Shown here: positions 9,506-17,680 of the stretch, one piece after another | Position numbering within the stretch: the first letter of the stretch is position 1 | Layout: every line of letters begins with the position of its first letter | Assembly: GCA_016708125.1 (NCBI GenBank) | Contig: JADJGF010000001.1 | Coordinates: 4,114,001-4,178,000, forward strand | Reading direction: 5' to 3' | Source of the DNA: Ignavibacteriota bacterium | Lineage (GTDB): Bacteria; Bacteroidota; Ignavibacteria; Ignavibacteriales; Melioribacteraceae | Length of the DNA stretch: 64,000 bases | Position numbers and translations under genes: made by a program | Notes under the pieces: model-generated | The model's database searches: none | What the model saw: the letters and a program-made list of their open reading frames with translations, nothing else | What the model was told of the DNA's origin: nothing

Positions 9506-10822
9506 TTACCTTTTTTTACCTTTAACTTTTGACTTTTTTTTTACAATCCTTACTATTCTTTCCAAATCCTCTTCTGTTAAATTTGAGCCGGATGGCAGAC
9601 ACAAACCATCTTCAAATAATTTTTCTGAAGTACCATTTACATATTTAGGAGCATTCTCAAAAATCGGCTGTAAGTGCATCGGTTTCCATAATGGGCGCGA
9701 TTCTATATTATCCTTTTCCAATTCCAAACGTATATCTTCCCGAGTAAATCCATAAGTTAATTCCGGATTAATAGTAACTGCAGTAAGCCATCGATTTGAA
9801 AAACTTCCTTCAATTTCAGGCTGGAATTCAATTCCTTCAATTTGGCTTAAAGCATTTTTGTAATATTCAAAATTAAATCTTCTTTGTGAAACTCGTTTAT
9901 CAAGAACTTTTAATTGTCCGCGTCCAATTGCCGCACACACATTACTTAACCTATAGTTATAACCTATATTCGAGTGCTGATAATGTGGAGCATTATCTCG
10001 TGCTTGCGTTGCTAAAAATCTTGCTTTATTTATAAATTCTTCATTATCAGAAAGCAATGCCCCACCTCCTGAAGTTGTAATAATCTTATTTCCATTAAAA
10101 GACAGAATACTCATCAAACCAAATGAACCGCACTTTCTAAATTCAGAATTATGAATTAAGAATTCCGCTCCAGCGGATAAATTTGAATTCTCAATTTCTG
10201 CATGCTGCTTTTTACCTTCAACTCTTTCACTTTTAACTGTTACCCTTTCACTTTTCACTTCACCGTATCCTTCATCTTTAATTTTTAATTTTTCATTTTT
10301 CATTTTTAATTGGTACTTACTTCCCAACGCCTCCGCCGCATCCTCAATAATTGGAATGGAATACTTGTCACTTATAGTCAGTAAGTCATTAAGTTTAGCC
10401 GGCATCCCATACAGATGAACCGCAATAATTGCTTTTGGCTTCTTACCTTTCTTAATTCTATCCTTAATTGCTTCTTCCAAAAGAATTGGACTAATATTCC
10501 AAGTGTCTTTTTCGCTATCAACAAATACCGGCGTAGCTCCTTGGTAAACAATAGGATTAGCTGAAGCAGAAAAAGTAAAACTCTGACAAATAACTTCGTC
10601 TCCTCTTTCAATGCCTAAAATTATTAAAGCCAAGTGAAGAGCTGCAGTACCGGCACTTAATGCTGCAGCGTATTTTGCTCCGGTATAATCAGCAAGTTCT
10701 AATTCAAAATTATTAACGTGCGGACCTAAAGGTGCAATCCAGTTTGTTTCAAATGCATCTTTAACATTTATAAATTCATTACCACTCATGTGAGGGGATG
10801 ACAACCAAATTTTAGTTTTCAT
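9506..10822 (-). CDS. DegT/DnrJ/EryC1/StrS sugar aminotransferase with in-frame insertion
   Basis: PLP-dependent aminotransferase that aminates a keto-sugar nucleotide, 438 aa (family usually about 370-390). Conserved blocks: SAGTAALHLAL at 56-66, the AIIAVHLYGMP strand, EDAAEALGSKY at 160-170, and SFNGNKIITTSGGG at 241-254, with K246 the expected Schiff-base lysine. Residues about 171-229 have no counterpart in the family. Normally GSKY is followed within a few residues by CGxFG; here a 59-residue repeat-encoded segment (KSERVTVKSERVEG, IHNSEFR) intervenes. By context it probably acts as the PglE step on the product of the 4410-6356 dehydratase. Its first 30 codons are duplicated three times upstream. 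Confidence 0.9.
   Translation of the reverse strand: MKTKIWLSSPHMSGNEFINVKDAFETNWIAPLGPHVNNFELELADYTGAKYAAALSAGTAALHLALIILGIERGDEVICQSFTFSASANPIVYQGATPVFVDSEKDTWNISPILLEEAIKDRIKKGKKPKAIIAVHLYGMPAKLNDLLTISDKYSIPIIEDAAEALGSKYQLKMKNEKLKIKDEGYGEVKSERVTVKSERVEGKKQHAEIENSNLSAGAEFLIHNSEFRKCGSFGLMSILSFNGNKIITTSGGGALLSDNEEFINKARFLATQARDNAPHYQHSNIGYNYRLSNVCAAIGRGQLKVLDKRVSQRRFNFEYYKNALSQIEGIEFQPEIEGSFSNRWLTAVTINPELTYGFTREDIRLELEKDNIESRPLWKPMHLQPIFENAPKYVNGTSEKLFEDGLCLPSGSNLTEEDLERIVRIVKKKSKVKGKKR
10136..10312 (-). repeat. Repeat-derived in-frame insertion in the aminotransferase gene
   Basis: 177 bases (59 codons) made of heptamer words such as TTCACTTTTAACTGTTACC and TTCAGAATTATGAATTAAG. They interrupt the gene between the EDAAEALGSKY and CGSFG motifs without breaking the frame. 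Confidence 0.75.
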
Positions 10823-10868
10823 AAATTATTTTTTAAAGTTAAATGAGAGTAATAAGCAAGAATTATTC

Positions 10869-11134
10869 TTAATTATAAAAATCTTTAATTGGCACACCAA
10901 TTTCTTTAATTATGGCTTTAATAGTCACTCTTCTAATTGATTTTCCTTTATGTTGAGGTACATGAATAACTTTCCCCCACGAAATAAAAAGAAAGATTAT
11001 TTCATTGGGCAGGCGTCAGAGTCTCTCACCCATAATTCGTGAGAACCTTTTCCTGATCTATAAAATCTAAAATTAAATTTCTCAAGTTTTTTAGTTAATT
11101 CACGATATGATAATTCTCTTAAAAGTGAGCTCAT
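10869..11134 (-). pseudogene. hicA: Degraded HicA-type mRNA interferase
   Basis: The ATG at 11134 overlaps the stop of the HicB-like gene (TAATG). It reads MSSLLRELSYRELTKKLEKF, then GSHELWVRDS, with the HicA GSH motif. After about 44 codons it meets a stop, and the C-terminal HicA half (VIHVPQHKGKSIRRVTIKAI, ending IKDFYN) continues in another frame down to 10869. The two frames differ, and about 40 foreign-looking bases (around 10980-11020, with GGGCAGGCGTCAGAG) sit at the junction. HicA toxins are double-stranded-RNA-binding-fold RNases; this copy should be inactive unless the frame is recovered by recoding. Confidence 0.75.
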
Positions 11135-11388
11135 TAGTTAATGCCAATTGGTAGTGCAACAGTCATAGAAGAAGTTTTGTTAAAATTAAATACATTAAAA
11201 CCTAAGTCTTCCCCTCTTTCTTTTCTGTACTGTACAATTAGTTTAACTACATCTACACAATTAAAAAGAGCTTCTTCAATAGTATCACCTTCAGCAAATG
11301 CTCCTTGAATACTTGGTAATGTTGCCAAAAATCCATCTTCATTTTTTTCAATTTGAATGGATGCTAGTAGTGTTTTATTAGATTTCAT
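11134..11388 (-). CDS. hicB: HicB-like antitoxin
   Basis: An 84-aa HicB-family protein: LLASIQIEKNEDGFLATLPS, then GAFAEGDTIEEALFNCVDVV, the partial RNase-H-like fold of HicB. No C-terminal DNA-binding domain is visible, so it is a short form. Its stop overlaps the ATG of the broken hicA. It appears intact while its toxin partner is not. Confidence 0.8.
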   Translation of the reverse strand: MKSNKTLLASIQIEKNEDGFLATLPSIQGAFAEGDTIEEALFNCVDVVKLIVQYRKERGEDLGFNVFNFNKTSSMTVALPIGIN

Positions 11389-11425
11389 TTTATCTCTTTT
11401 TTCTAAAATAGAAGTATTTTCATTT

Positions 11426-11554
11426 TCAATTGATCAGATTACTATAAGAAATATCTTCCAGAAGTTCGATTACTTCAGAAAATGTAGGATTTTCTTTCAT
11501 CTTGTCCCAATCCTTTCTTGGAATTTGCACTTGCTTTTTGTTTTTTGTTATCAT
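11426..11554 (-). CDS. Small antitoxin-like protein (42 aa)
   Basis: Minus-strand ORF MITKNKKQVQIPRKDWDKM, then ENPTFSEVIELLEDISY. The QIPRKDWDKM/SEVIELLEDI arrangement resembles short antitoxins of the Phd type, but the family is not certain. It lies 37 bases upstream of the hicB-like gene and may be the remnant of another TA pair. Its upstream sequence resembles that of the antitoxin at 13507-13716. Confidence 0.45.
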   Translation of the reverse strand: MITKNKKQVQIPRKDWDKMKENPTFSEVIELLEDISYSNLIN

Positions 11555-11576
11555 TTTAATCCTTAATTTTTGTAAT

Positions 11577-12127
11577 AACTAAATATACAAAAATTTGTTT
11601 TTTTTATTTGGCAATCTTCTTTTTTATTCTTCTTTGGCTTCGATTGCAAAATATTTATAAAAGTTTCGTTCTGATTTCTGCATTTATGTATGGCTTAAAT
11701 ATTAACCACAAGGACACTAAGTTTTTTCAAAAAAGATTTTTTTTACTTCCCTAGCTTTTTTACATTTTAACTTCTCTTCGTTTTTACGTCTAAACGTTTT
11801 CACTTTTTACCAATCTTGCCAATTTTGTAATTTTGCAATCTTTCAATTTTATTTCTGACTACTGTATTCTGAATTCCTAATTTCTTCACTTCCTCTCTTC
11901 ACTCATCCATTAGCTAACGGACTGATCACTAATTACTGGTTACATATTTTAATCCATAATTCTTCATTCTTAATTCTCTTTTAATTGTGCAATCCAGTTT
12001 GTATCAAATGCATCTTTAACATATTTAAATTCCTGCCCGCCAGTCTGTTTGGAGGGTTTATCCGCCAGTTTGTTAGGCGGACATTGCCACCCATGTGGGG
12101 AGATGACAGCCAAATTTTCTTATTCAT
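11577..12127 (-). repeat. Duplicated block A: repeat DNA ending in a degT 5' fragment
   Basis: Block A matches block B (13738-14240) over most of its length and block C (15096-15402) in part. It contains TTTCACT/TTTTACC words and the palindrome CCATTAGCTAACGGA (11907-11921). It ends in a truncated aminotransferase start (11986-12127: MNKKIWLSSPHMGGN) disrupted by a G+C-rich CCGCC...GGCGG insertion. The stub's ATG at 12127 overlaps the stop of the ATPase gene. Confidence 0.85.
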
Positions 12128-13379
12128 CAAAAATCTTTCCAGTTATTATTTTATAAAAAGGTACAAATGAAACAGTTGTTTCATTGATTTTAATTTCATT
12201 TTCAAATTCTAAATTTATTACAAATGCTTTTGGCGGCGAATATTTTTCAATAAAACTTCTTAATGATCTCTTTATACTAATACTTTTTAATGCAGAATAT
12301 TTAACTTCAATTGGAATTAATTTTTGGCTAAATTCAATTACAAAATCTACTTCAGCTTTATCAGTAGTTCTCCAATATTTAATATTCCAAGATTTCCATT
12401 TAATTTTTTCGTATATAATATTTTTTACAAGGTTCTGAAAAAGAAATCCTAATTCATTCTTATTTTCTACTAATCTAAATGTATCATTTGCAAAATTTCT
12501 TAATCCTAAATCATAAAAATATATAGAATATGATTTTGTTAATTCTTTAACAGTATTCCTAAAAAATGGAGGAATAGTTTGAATTACATACGTTTTCTCA
12601 CTATACCACAGATATTTCTTTAGAGTAATTGTAGATATTCCGGTTAATTTTGCCAGATTAGAATAATTAAGAATCTTACCAACTTCAGCAGATAAAAGTT
12701 TTATCAATAAACTAAATGCTTCAGGTCTATCAATTTTTAGTAAACTTACAATATCTTTCTCAATATAACTTCTGTAAATCTCATTTATAATTTTCTTTTT
12801 TTCTTCAAGAGAAGATTCAGTTATAACTCTCGGATATCCCCCAAAACTTAAATATTCTAATAAAAAATAGTTTGTTTTTTGTGATTCTAAATCAAAATAT
12901 GAATCAAGTTTTTTTTCATATTTGTATTTAGTTTTATAATTAATAAATTCTTCAAATGTTACCGGCAGCAGCTCAAATAATCTCTTTCTGCCAGTTAATG
13001 ATTCTTGAATATGTTCTTTTAATTCTAAGCTTCCTGAACCTGAGATGATAAACTTATAAGGTAAATCCAAATCGTATAAGCCTTTTAAGAAGAAACCCGC
13101 ATTTTCTTTTCTCTGTATCTCGTCAATAAAAACATATCCACTTTCACCAATTTCTAACCTTATTTTATTTAGTAGCAACTCTTGACTTTCAAAAAATCGT
13201 TTATCGTTTTCAATATCAAGATTCAGAAAAATTATATTATTATTGGTTTGTTTAAGCTCACTAATCAGTTCCTTCATTAAGGTTGTTTTGCCAACTTGCC
13301 GGGGACCAATAATTATTGAAATTTCCTTTGCTGATAAATGATCCTTGATTTCGTTAAAAAGCGTTCTTTTGATTAACAT
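12120..13379 (-). CDS. AAA-family ATPase with DUF4143-type C-terminal domain
   Basis: A 419-aa ATP-binding protein of the widespread AAA_14/DUF4143 group. Walker A is IIGPRQVGKTT at about 23-33, Walker B GYVFIDEIQR at 81-90, and an ISGSGSLEL sensor element lies at 112-120, followed by SLTGRKRLFELLPVTFEEF. The C-terminal part holds the nuclease-like strand PIEVKYSALKS. These proteins are common in accessory DNA and some behave as TA-like modules; the function is not established. The start is an ATG at 13379. The stop sits inside the start of degT fragment A, which suggests the ATPase was joined to that fragment by recombination. Confidence 0.85.
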   Translation of the reverse strand: MLIKRTLFNEIKDHLSAKEISIIIGPRQVGKTTLMKELISELKQTNNNIIFLNLDIENDKRFFESQELLLNKIRLEIGESGYVFIDEIQRKENAGFFLKGLYDLDLPYKFIISGSGSLELKEHIQESLTGRKRLFELLPVTFEEFINYKTKYKYEKKLDSYFDLESQKTNYFLLEYLSFGGYPRVITESSLEEKKKIINEIYRSYIEKDIVSLLKIDRPEAFSLLIKLLSAEVGKILNYSNLAKLTGISTITLKKYLWYSEKTYVIQTIPPFFRNTVKELTKSYSIYFYDLGLRNFANDTFRLVENKNELGFLFQNLVKNIIYEKIKWKSWNIKYWRTTDKAEVDFVIEFSQKLIPIEVKYSALKSISIKRSLRSFIEKYSPPKAFVINLEFENEIKINETTVSFVPFYKIITGKIFDE

Positions 13380-13506
13380 TTTATGTTTTGCCCGATATTT
13401 TCTATAGTCAACTTACAATATTATCGGGTTATTTGCAATTTGTGTTACTTTAGATGAAGACCCTATTTTGGGATTTTAAGATTTGTTCTAGAATATTTCA
13501 TATTTT

Positions 13507-13716
13507 TTAATTACTTTCATTTAAGAAATCATCTAGTTTTCTAAATTTTAAAGATTTATTTTTGAGACTTTCAATGTAATTAATGTCTTCAATAACATCT
13601 GAGCGTTCAAGCATTTCTTTATATTCGCTGATATCAGTAATAACTGATACTGGGTTATTTCTTTTATAAATTACTTCCGGATCTTTTATTTTTCTCATTT
13701 TCGTTTTTGTTAACAT
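13507..13716 (-). CDS. Phd/YefM-like antitoxin, orphan
   Basis: A 69-aa protein with PVSVITDISEYKEMLERSDV, resembling the Phd/YefM pattern (short beta segment, then an EYKEML helix), and a C-terminal FRKLDDFLNESN tail that could be a toxin-binding helix. No toxin gene follows; the next gene is the ATPase, 127 bases downstream. Either the toxin was lost or the ATPase is the partner (inference). Confidence 0.5.
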   Translation of the reverse strand: MLTKTKMRKIKDPEVIYKRNNPVSVITDISEYKEMLERSDVIEDINYIESLKNKSLKFRKLDDFLNESN

Positions 13717-13737
13717 TTTAGTTCCTTCTTAAAATAT

Positions 13738-14242
13738 TACTAAAATATACAACAAATCTGTCTTTTATTATTTGGTAATCTTCTTTTTTATTCTTTTATG
13801 GTTTCGATTGCAAAATATTTATAAAAGTTTCGTTCTGATTTCAGCATTTATGTATGGCTTAAATATTAACCACAAGGACACTAAGTTTTTTCAAAAAAGA
13901 TTTTTTTTACTTCCCTAGCTTTTTTACATTTTAACTTCTCTTCGTTTTTAGGTCTAAACGTTTTCACTTTTTACTTTTTACCAATCTTGCCAATTTTGCA
14001 ATCTTTCAATTTTATTTCTGACTACTGTATTCTGAATTCCTAATTTCTTCACTTCCTCTCTTCACTCATCCGTTAGCTAACGGACTGATCACTAATTACT
14101 GGTTACTTATTTTAATCCATAATTCATCATTCTGAATTCTCTTTTAATTGTGCAATCCAGTTTGTTTCAAATGCATCTTTAACATTTAAAAATTCATTGC
14201 CACTCATGTGAGGGGATGATAACCAAATTTTCTTATTCATTT
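13738..14242 (-). repeat. Duplicated block B: repeat DNA ending in a degT 5' fragment
   Basis: The best-preserved copy of the duplicated block. It includes the palindrome TCCGTTAGCTAACGGA at 14069-14084. It ends in a degT start that is nearly identical to the functional gene for 30 codons (14149-14240), then diverges. Confidence 0.85.
14127..14240 (-). pseudogene. Truncated DegT aminotransferase 5' fragment (copy B)
   Basis: Reads MNKKIWLSSPHMSGNEFLNV, then KDAFETNWIA, matching residues 1-30 of the aminotransferase at 9506-10822 with only a few changes. After IA it continues as QLKENSE and stops. Copies A and C break at the same point. It lies directly downstream of the PIN/antitoxin pair. 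Confidence 0.85.
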
Positions 14243-14334
14243 TACCTTTTTAGTTATTTAGGTTATAATTTGGAAATTATTATTCTTAATATTTATTAAA
14301 AAATTATGAGTGATTTAAGAGAAGGACATTTCAA

Positions 14335-14709
14335 TTAGTTTAACAATTTATTTAGTTTCTTATCAAAAGTTATAACTTCAAAATTTAGAGTTTGTTTGTA
14401 TGATAATAATATTGAATCAGCAAAATCCAAATTATATTTATGATAAGCACTTAATGCGAAAATAATAAAATTCTTATCTTCGAGCACAATTAAACGACTT
14501 TCAAAAAGATCATTTAAAGCCAGATGAATTTCATTTTTAGGAATATTATAAACTTTTTCTAGCACATAAACTATTTCAGCAACAATTGGTGTGGGAATAA
14601 ATGACTCAGTCTTTTCAATAATATTTACGGATTTATCAAATAATAATTGATCATCCTTTAGTAAATATCTTAAAACAATATTAGCGTCTATAATTTTCAT
14701 GCTTTTCAC
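14335..14709 (-). CDS. PIN-domain toxin (VapC-like)
   Basis: A 124-aa predicted Mg-dependent ribonuclease. PIN acidic residues are visible: D in MKIIDANIVLRYLL, E in TPIVAEIVYVLEKV, D in YNLDFADSILL and D in VITFDKKLNKL. The start overlaps the upstream antitoxin gene by 29 bases, the usual arrangement of a TA operon. An alternative start at the fourth codon (second Met) would shorten it by three residues. Confidence 0.85.
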   Translation of the reverse strand: MKSMKIIDANIVLRYLLKDDQLLFDKSVNIIEKTESFIPTPIVAEIVYVLEKVYNIPKNEIHLALNDLFESRLIVLEDKNFIIFALSAYHKYNLDFADSILLSYKQTLNFEVITFDKKLNKLLN

Positions 14710-14929
14710 TAACTGCTAATTCCCAAGCATTTTTTTCTTTAATCCTTAAATTCGTATCTGCATATTTTGAAAAAATGCCCGCAACAGTAAGAATTTTATT
14801 TTTTGATAAATCATCCTTTAACTCTTTTACTGTAATTTTTAATTCCACACTCTTTCCCTTAAATAATTCCAATTCCTTAATTTTTAATAGTGAGGAATTA
14901 ATACGTCTTTTGATTTTTATTGTTCTCAT
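14681..14929 (-). CDS. Antitoxin partner of PIN toxin
   Basis: An 82-aa small basic protein: MRTIKIKRRINSSLLKIKEL, then KGKSVELKITVKE and AGIFSKYADTNLRIKEKNAW. The first half is AbrB/DUF104-like (strands then KGK), and the second half would bind the toxin. The assignment rests mostly on overlap with the PIN gene and the VEL.ITV pattern. Confidence 0.7.
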   Translation of the reverse strand: MRTIKIKRRINSSLLKIKELELFKGKSVELKITVKELKDDLSKNKILTVAGIFSKYADTNLRIKEKNAWELAVSEKHENYRR

Positions 14930-16010
14930 TGTTTAATTCTTTTAGATCAGATTATTTTTTTTTGATTTAATCCATCGTATAAAGATAAATAATAATTATT
15001 AAATAAATAAAAAGCTATTTTTTAAAGTACTTCTTATAACAGACTTTTTTATAATTTCTGTTCTATCTCACCCGTAAGCTTTTATCCTATTTATCCACTT
15101 TTTACTTTTTACCAATCTTGCCAATTTTGTAATTTTGCAATCTTTCAATTTTATTTCTGACTACTGTATTCTGAATACCTAATTTCTTCACTTCCTCTCT
15201 TCACTCATCCGTTAGCTAACGGACTGATCACTAATTATTGGTTACTTATTTTAATCCATAATTCTTCATGCTGAATTCTCTTACAATGGCGCAATCCAAT
15301 TGTATTAAATGCATCTTTAATATTTTCAAATTCGTGACTGCTCATATGCATAGAAGCCTGCCGGTAAAACGGCGGGTAAAATAGCCAAATTTTTTTATTC
15401 ATATTTTATCTAATTTATTTCTTCAAATAGTAAAATTGTGATTTCACCACTTCTTTTTTGTGGATAATTCACAACGTAAATATTATATCTTCCTTTTGAA
15501 TGTGAAAATTAATTCAAAATTGTGGTCTTTTTAGGAATACACCACCTATGTTTTGAACTGAGCAACAAATCAATTATTTGATTTTTATATTATTCTATTC
15601 CACCAATAATTTTACAAATTTGTATAAATACCTTAATGGAAAAAATAATTATTTGATTAATATTTTACTCATTTTAAGATACATTCCAATTTGTTTAAGA
15701 TGGTTCTTTTAACTTTTTTTATTAAATCGCACTAAAGTATGTACAAAAACTGGAATTTCTTTTTAACAAAATTAATTTTTATTTCCTAAATGTTCGTTTT
15801 TTGATGCATAAACAAAGGTTAGCATTCTTTTACAAACCACGAAAAATTGATTTTAGATAAAATTAAAATTTTATTTTATCGCAATAACTGAGTTACAGAA
15901 AATAAGTTACGATTTTGAGCTAAAAACGTAATTTTTATTTTTAAATGTTTACTTTTTCTTTACTTTATGTTTAATTTTACTTTACTTTTTAATTGAATTT
16001 ATGGTGAATT
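14930..16010. other. Long intergenic stretch with partial block C; otherwise nothing recognised
   Basis: About 1.1 kb. The left part contains duplicated block C (15096-15402). From about 15403 to 16010 the DNA is very AT-rich and no ORF or known repeat is evident. It contains the divergent upstream regions of block C and of the plus-strand HTH gene at 16011. Confidence 0.6.
15096..15402 (-). repeat. Duplicated block C ending in a degT 5' fragment
   Basis: Shares with blocks A and B the TTTTTACTTTTTACCAATC stretch, the palindrome TCCGTTAGCTAACGGA (15208-15223) and a degenerate degT start (about 15290-15402, MNKKIWLF). This start has an internal CCTGCCGGTAAAACGGCGGG insertion and frame damage. 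It is the most diverged copy. Confidence 0.8.
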
Positions 16011-16406
16011 ATGCACGATTTTGATAAAATTAGTGTATTTATTTCTCTTAGAGCAAGCGGTTTTACTTATAAAGAAATTCAAGAAGAAATTGGTGTAACT
16101 AAACCTACTTTAGTTAAGTGGAATAAAAAATATGAAGATGAAATTGAAAGCACAAGTAAATTTGCATTTTGTAAATTATTTGGACAAGAATTGATTGAAG
16201 ATAAAAACCAAATAATGTTATATACCGATATTTTAATAAAAAGCAATAATGAAGAATATGATGAACTATTAGATCAAAAATATGTAAATAAAGCTTTAGA
16301 TTATCTTGAGAAAAAATTCAAAAATGAAATAAAATCTATTGGTTTTACTTTAACAAAATATGGAAAGATAAAGGTTGTAACTTACAATTTTATCAATGAA
16401 GAATAG
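16011..16406 (+). CDS. HTH protein of unknown function
   Basis: A 131-aa protein on the plus strand, unlike nearly all neighbours. The N-terminal 45 residues form a helix-turn-helix typical of transposase/Hin-type resolvase binding domains: FISLRASGFTYKEIQEEIGV, then TKPTLVKWNKKY. The rest (FKNEIKSIGFTLTKYGKIKV, then VTYNFINEE) matches no family I recognise and no catalytic triad is visible. It could be a DNA-binding regulator or the remnant of a transposon-associated protein. A run of TTTACTTT words (15950-16000) lies upstream. Confidence 0.6.
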   Translation: MHDFDKISVFISLRASGFTYKEIQEEIGVTKPTLVKWNKKYEDEIESTSKFAFCKLFGQELIEDKNQIMLYTDILIKSNNEEYDELLDQKYVNKALDYLEKKFKNEIKSIGFTLTKYGKIKVVTYNFINEE

Positions 16407-16435
16407 ATGAATAATGTTCAATGTTTAGCATAAAA

Positions 16436-16999
16436 TTAGGTTTTGCCGGAATTTAACAAATCATTCGCTTTTGAAATGATTTCATTTTTATATTTTCTTT
16501 TACCTATTAGTTTACATTCAGAGCCATCATAAATATTCCAAGCTTGTAAATTCTTTTTAACGATTGTTCCAGGATTAACAATTACGCCTTCACCAATTTT
16601 TACTCCCGGATAAATAATTGAATTTGCACCAATAAATACATAATCCCCAATTTCAATATTCAACCTTTTAGTATTTCTTAATTTTGTTGGTACGCTTGGA
16701 GTAAATAAGGATTTGCCAAAAATATCATCAGTACCACTTATAATTTTTACACTAAACGAAATTTCAACAAAATTACCAATATACACCTCGCCGCCACCGG
16801 TTATTAACGAATATGGTGATAAATTACTATACTTACCAATTCTAACATATTTACTAGCTAGAATGAAACAAAAGTCACTAATAATTGAATAGTCATCTAA
16901 AAAAATATTCAAAGGATTAATAATTTTTGAACTTGAATAAATTTTTACTTCTTTACCAAAATATAAAAATTCGGTGTTCATATTTTTTTTATTAAGCAA
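16436..16999 (-). CDS. Left-handed beta-helix acyltransferase (WbbJ-like)
   Basis: A 187-aa hexapeptide-repeat acyltransferase: imperfect [LIV]G-x4 turns from about residue 50 to 155 (YVRIGKYSNLSPYSLITGGG, VYIGNFVEIS, IEIGDYVFIGANSIIYPGV), then KIGEGVIVNPGTIVKKNL. It probably O- or N-acylates a sugar of the glycan. It lies nine bases downstream of the PglD-like gene, so probably in the same operon and perhaps served by the neighbouring ACP system. Confidence 0.8.
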   Translation of the reverse strand: MLNKKNMNTEFLYFGKEVKIYSSSKIINPLNIFLDDYSIISDFCFILASKYVRIGKYSNLSPYSLITGGGEVYIGNFVEISFSVKIISGTDDIFGKSLFTPSVPTKLRNTKRLNIEIGDYVFIGANSIIYPGVKIGEGVIVNPGTIVKKNLQAWNIYDGSECKLIGKRKYKNEIISKANDLLNSGKT

Positions 17000-17008
17000 A
17001 ATTATATT

Positions 17009-17656
17009 TCAACTATGAAACTTAACTGGTTTTGCTGGAAGACCTACAGCCGTACAATTTGCAGGCAAATTTTTTGCTACTAATGCACCAGCACCGATAA
17101 TTGTATTTTCACCAATTTCTAATTGATTGATTATTTTTGCGCCAGTACCTACATACACGCAATCTTTGATAATAACTTCTCCTGAGATATTAACAGTTGG
17201 CATGAAGGATGAATAATTACCAATAATTGTATCATGGCCAACGGTACAAGATAAATTTAAAATTACATGCTCGCCTATATCAATGTTTACAGTAATAATA
17301 ACACCAGCACATATAATTGAGCCTTGACCAATTTTCACATATTTATTATTACCAATTATAACATTTGGATGAATTAATACAGGATATTTAATTTTTTCAT
17401 TATTAATACTGTTGACAATTTTCTTTTTTGTAATTGGATTTCCAATTGCAAAGACGACATATAGTTCATCCGCCCAACAATTGAGTTCAGTCATTCCTCC
17501 GAGTACAGGAATATCATTAATTACAATACCTTTTGAAATTCCATCATCAAAAAAACCAATTAAATTCCATTCATTTACATTAAGATTAATATGATCGATT
17601 AACATTTGAACTTCTCTGCCAAATCCCCCAGCACCAAATATTGCAATTTTTTTCAT
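17009..17656 (-). CDS. PglD/NeuD-type sugar N-acyltransferase
   Basis: A 215-aa protein. Residues 1-20 (IAIFGAGGFGREVQMLID) form the Rossmann-like sugar-nucleotide binding start of the PglD family. Residues about 100-200 form a left-handed beta helix, with the expected catalytic base H141 in CTVGHDTIIG. In bacillosamine synthesis PglD acetylates the 4-amino group made by the DegT enzyme. Here it directly follows an SDR-ACP-FabH set, so the donor could be a 3-hydroxyacyl-ACP or acetyl-CoA (inference). Confidence 0.87.
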   Translation of the reverse strand: MKKIAIFGAGGFGREVQMLIDHINLNVNEWNLIGFFDDGISKGIVINDIPVLGGMTELNCWADELYVVFAIGNPITKKKIVNSINNEKIKYPVLIHPNVIIGNNKYVKIGQGSIICAGVIITVNIDIGEHVILNLSCTVGHDTIIGNYSSFMPTVNISGEVIIKDCVYVGTGAKIINQLEIGENTIIGAGALVAKNLPANCTAVGLPAKPVKFHS

Positions 17657-17680
17657 AATACTACCATTTTTTAAAATTTA

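Noticed and set aside
10823..15402. Chromosomal integron cassette array
   Set aside because: No integrase gene and no attC-like paired sites; the repeated element is a coding fragment of the neighbouring aminotransferase.
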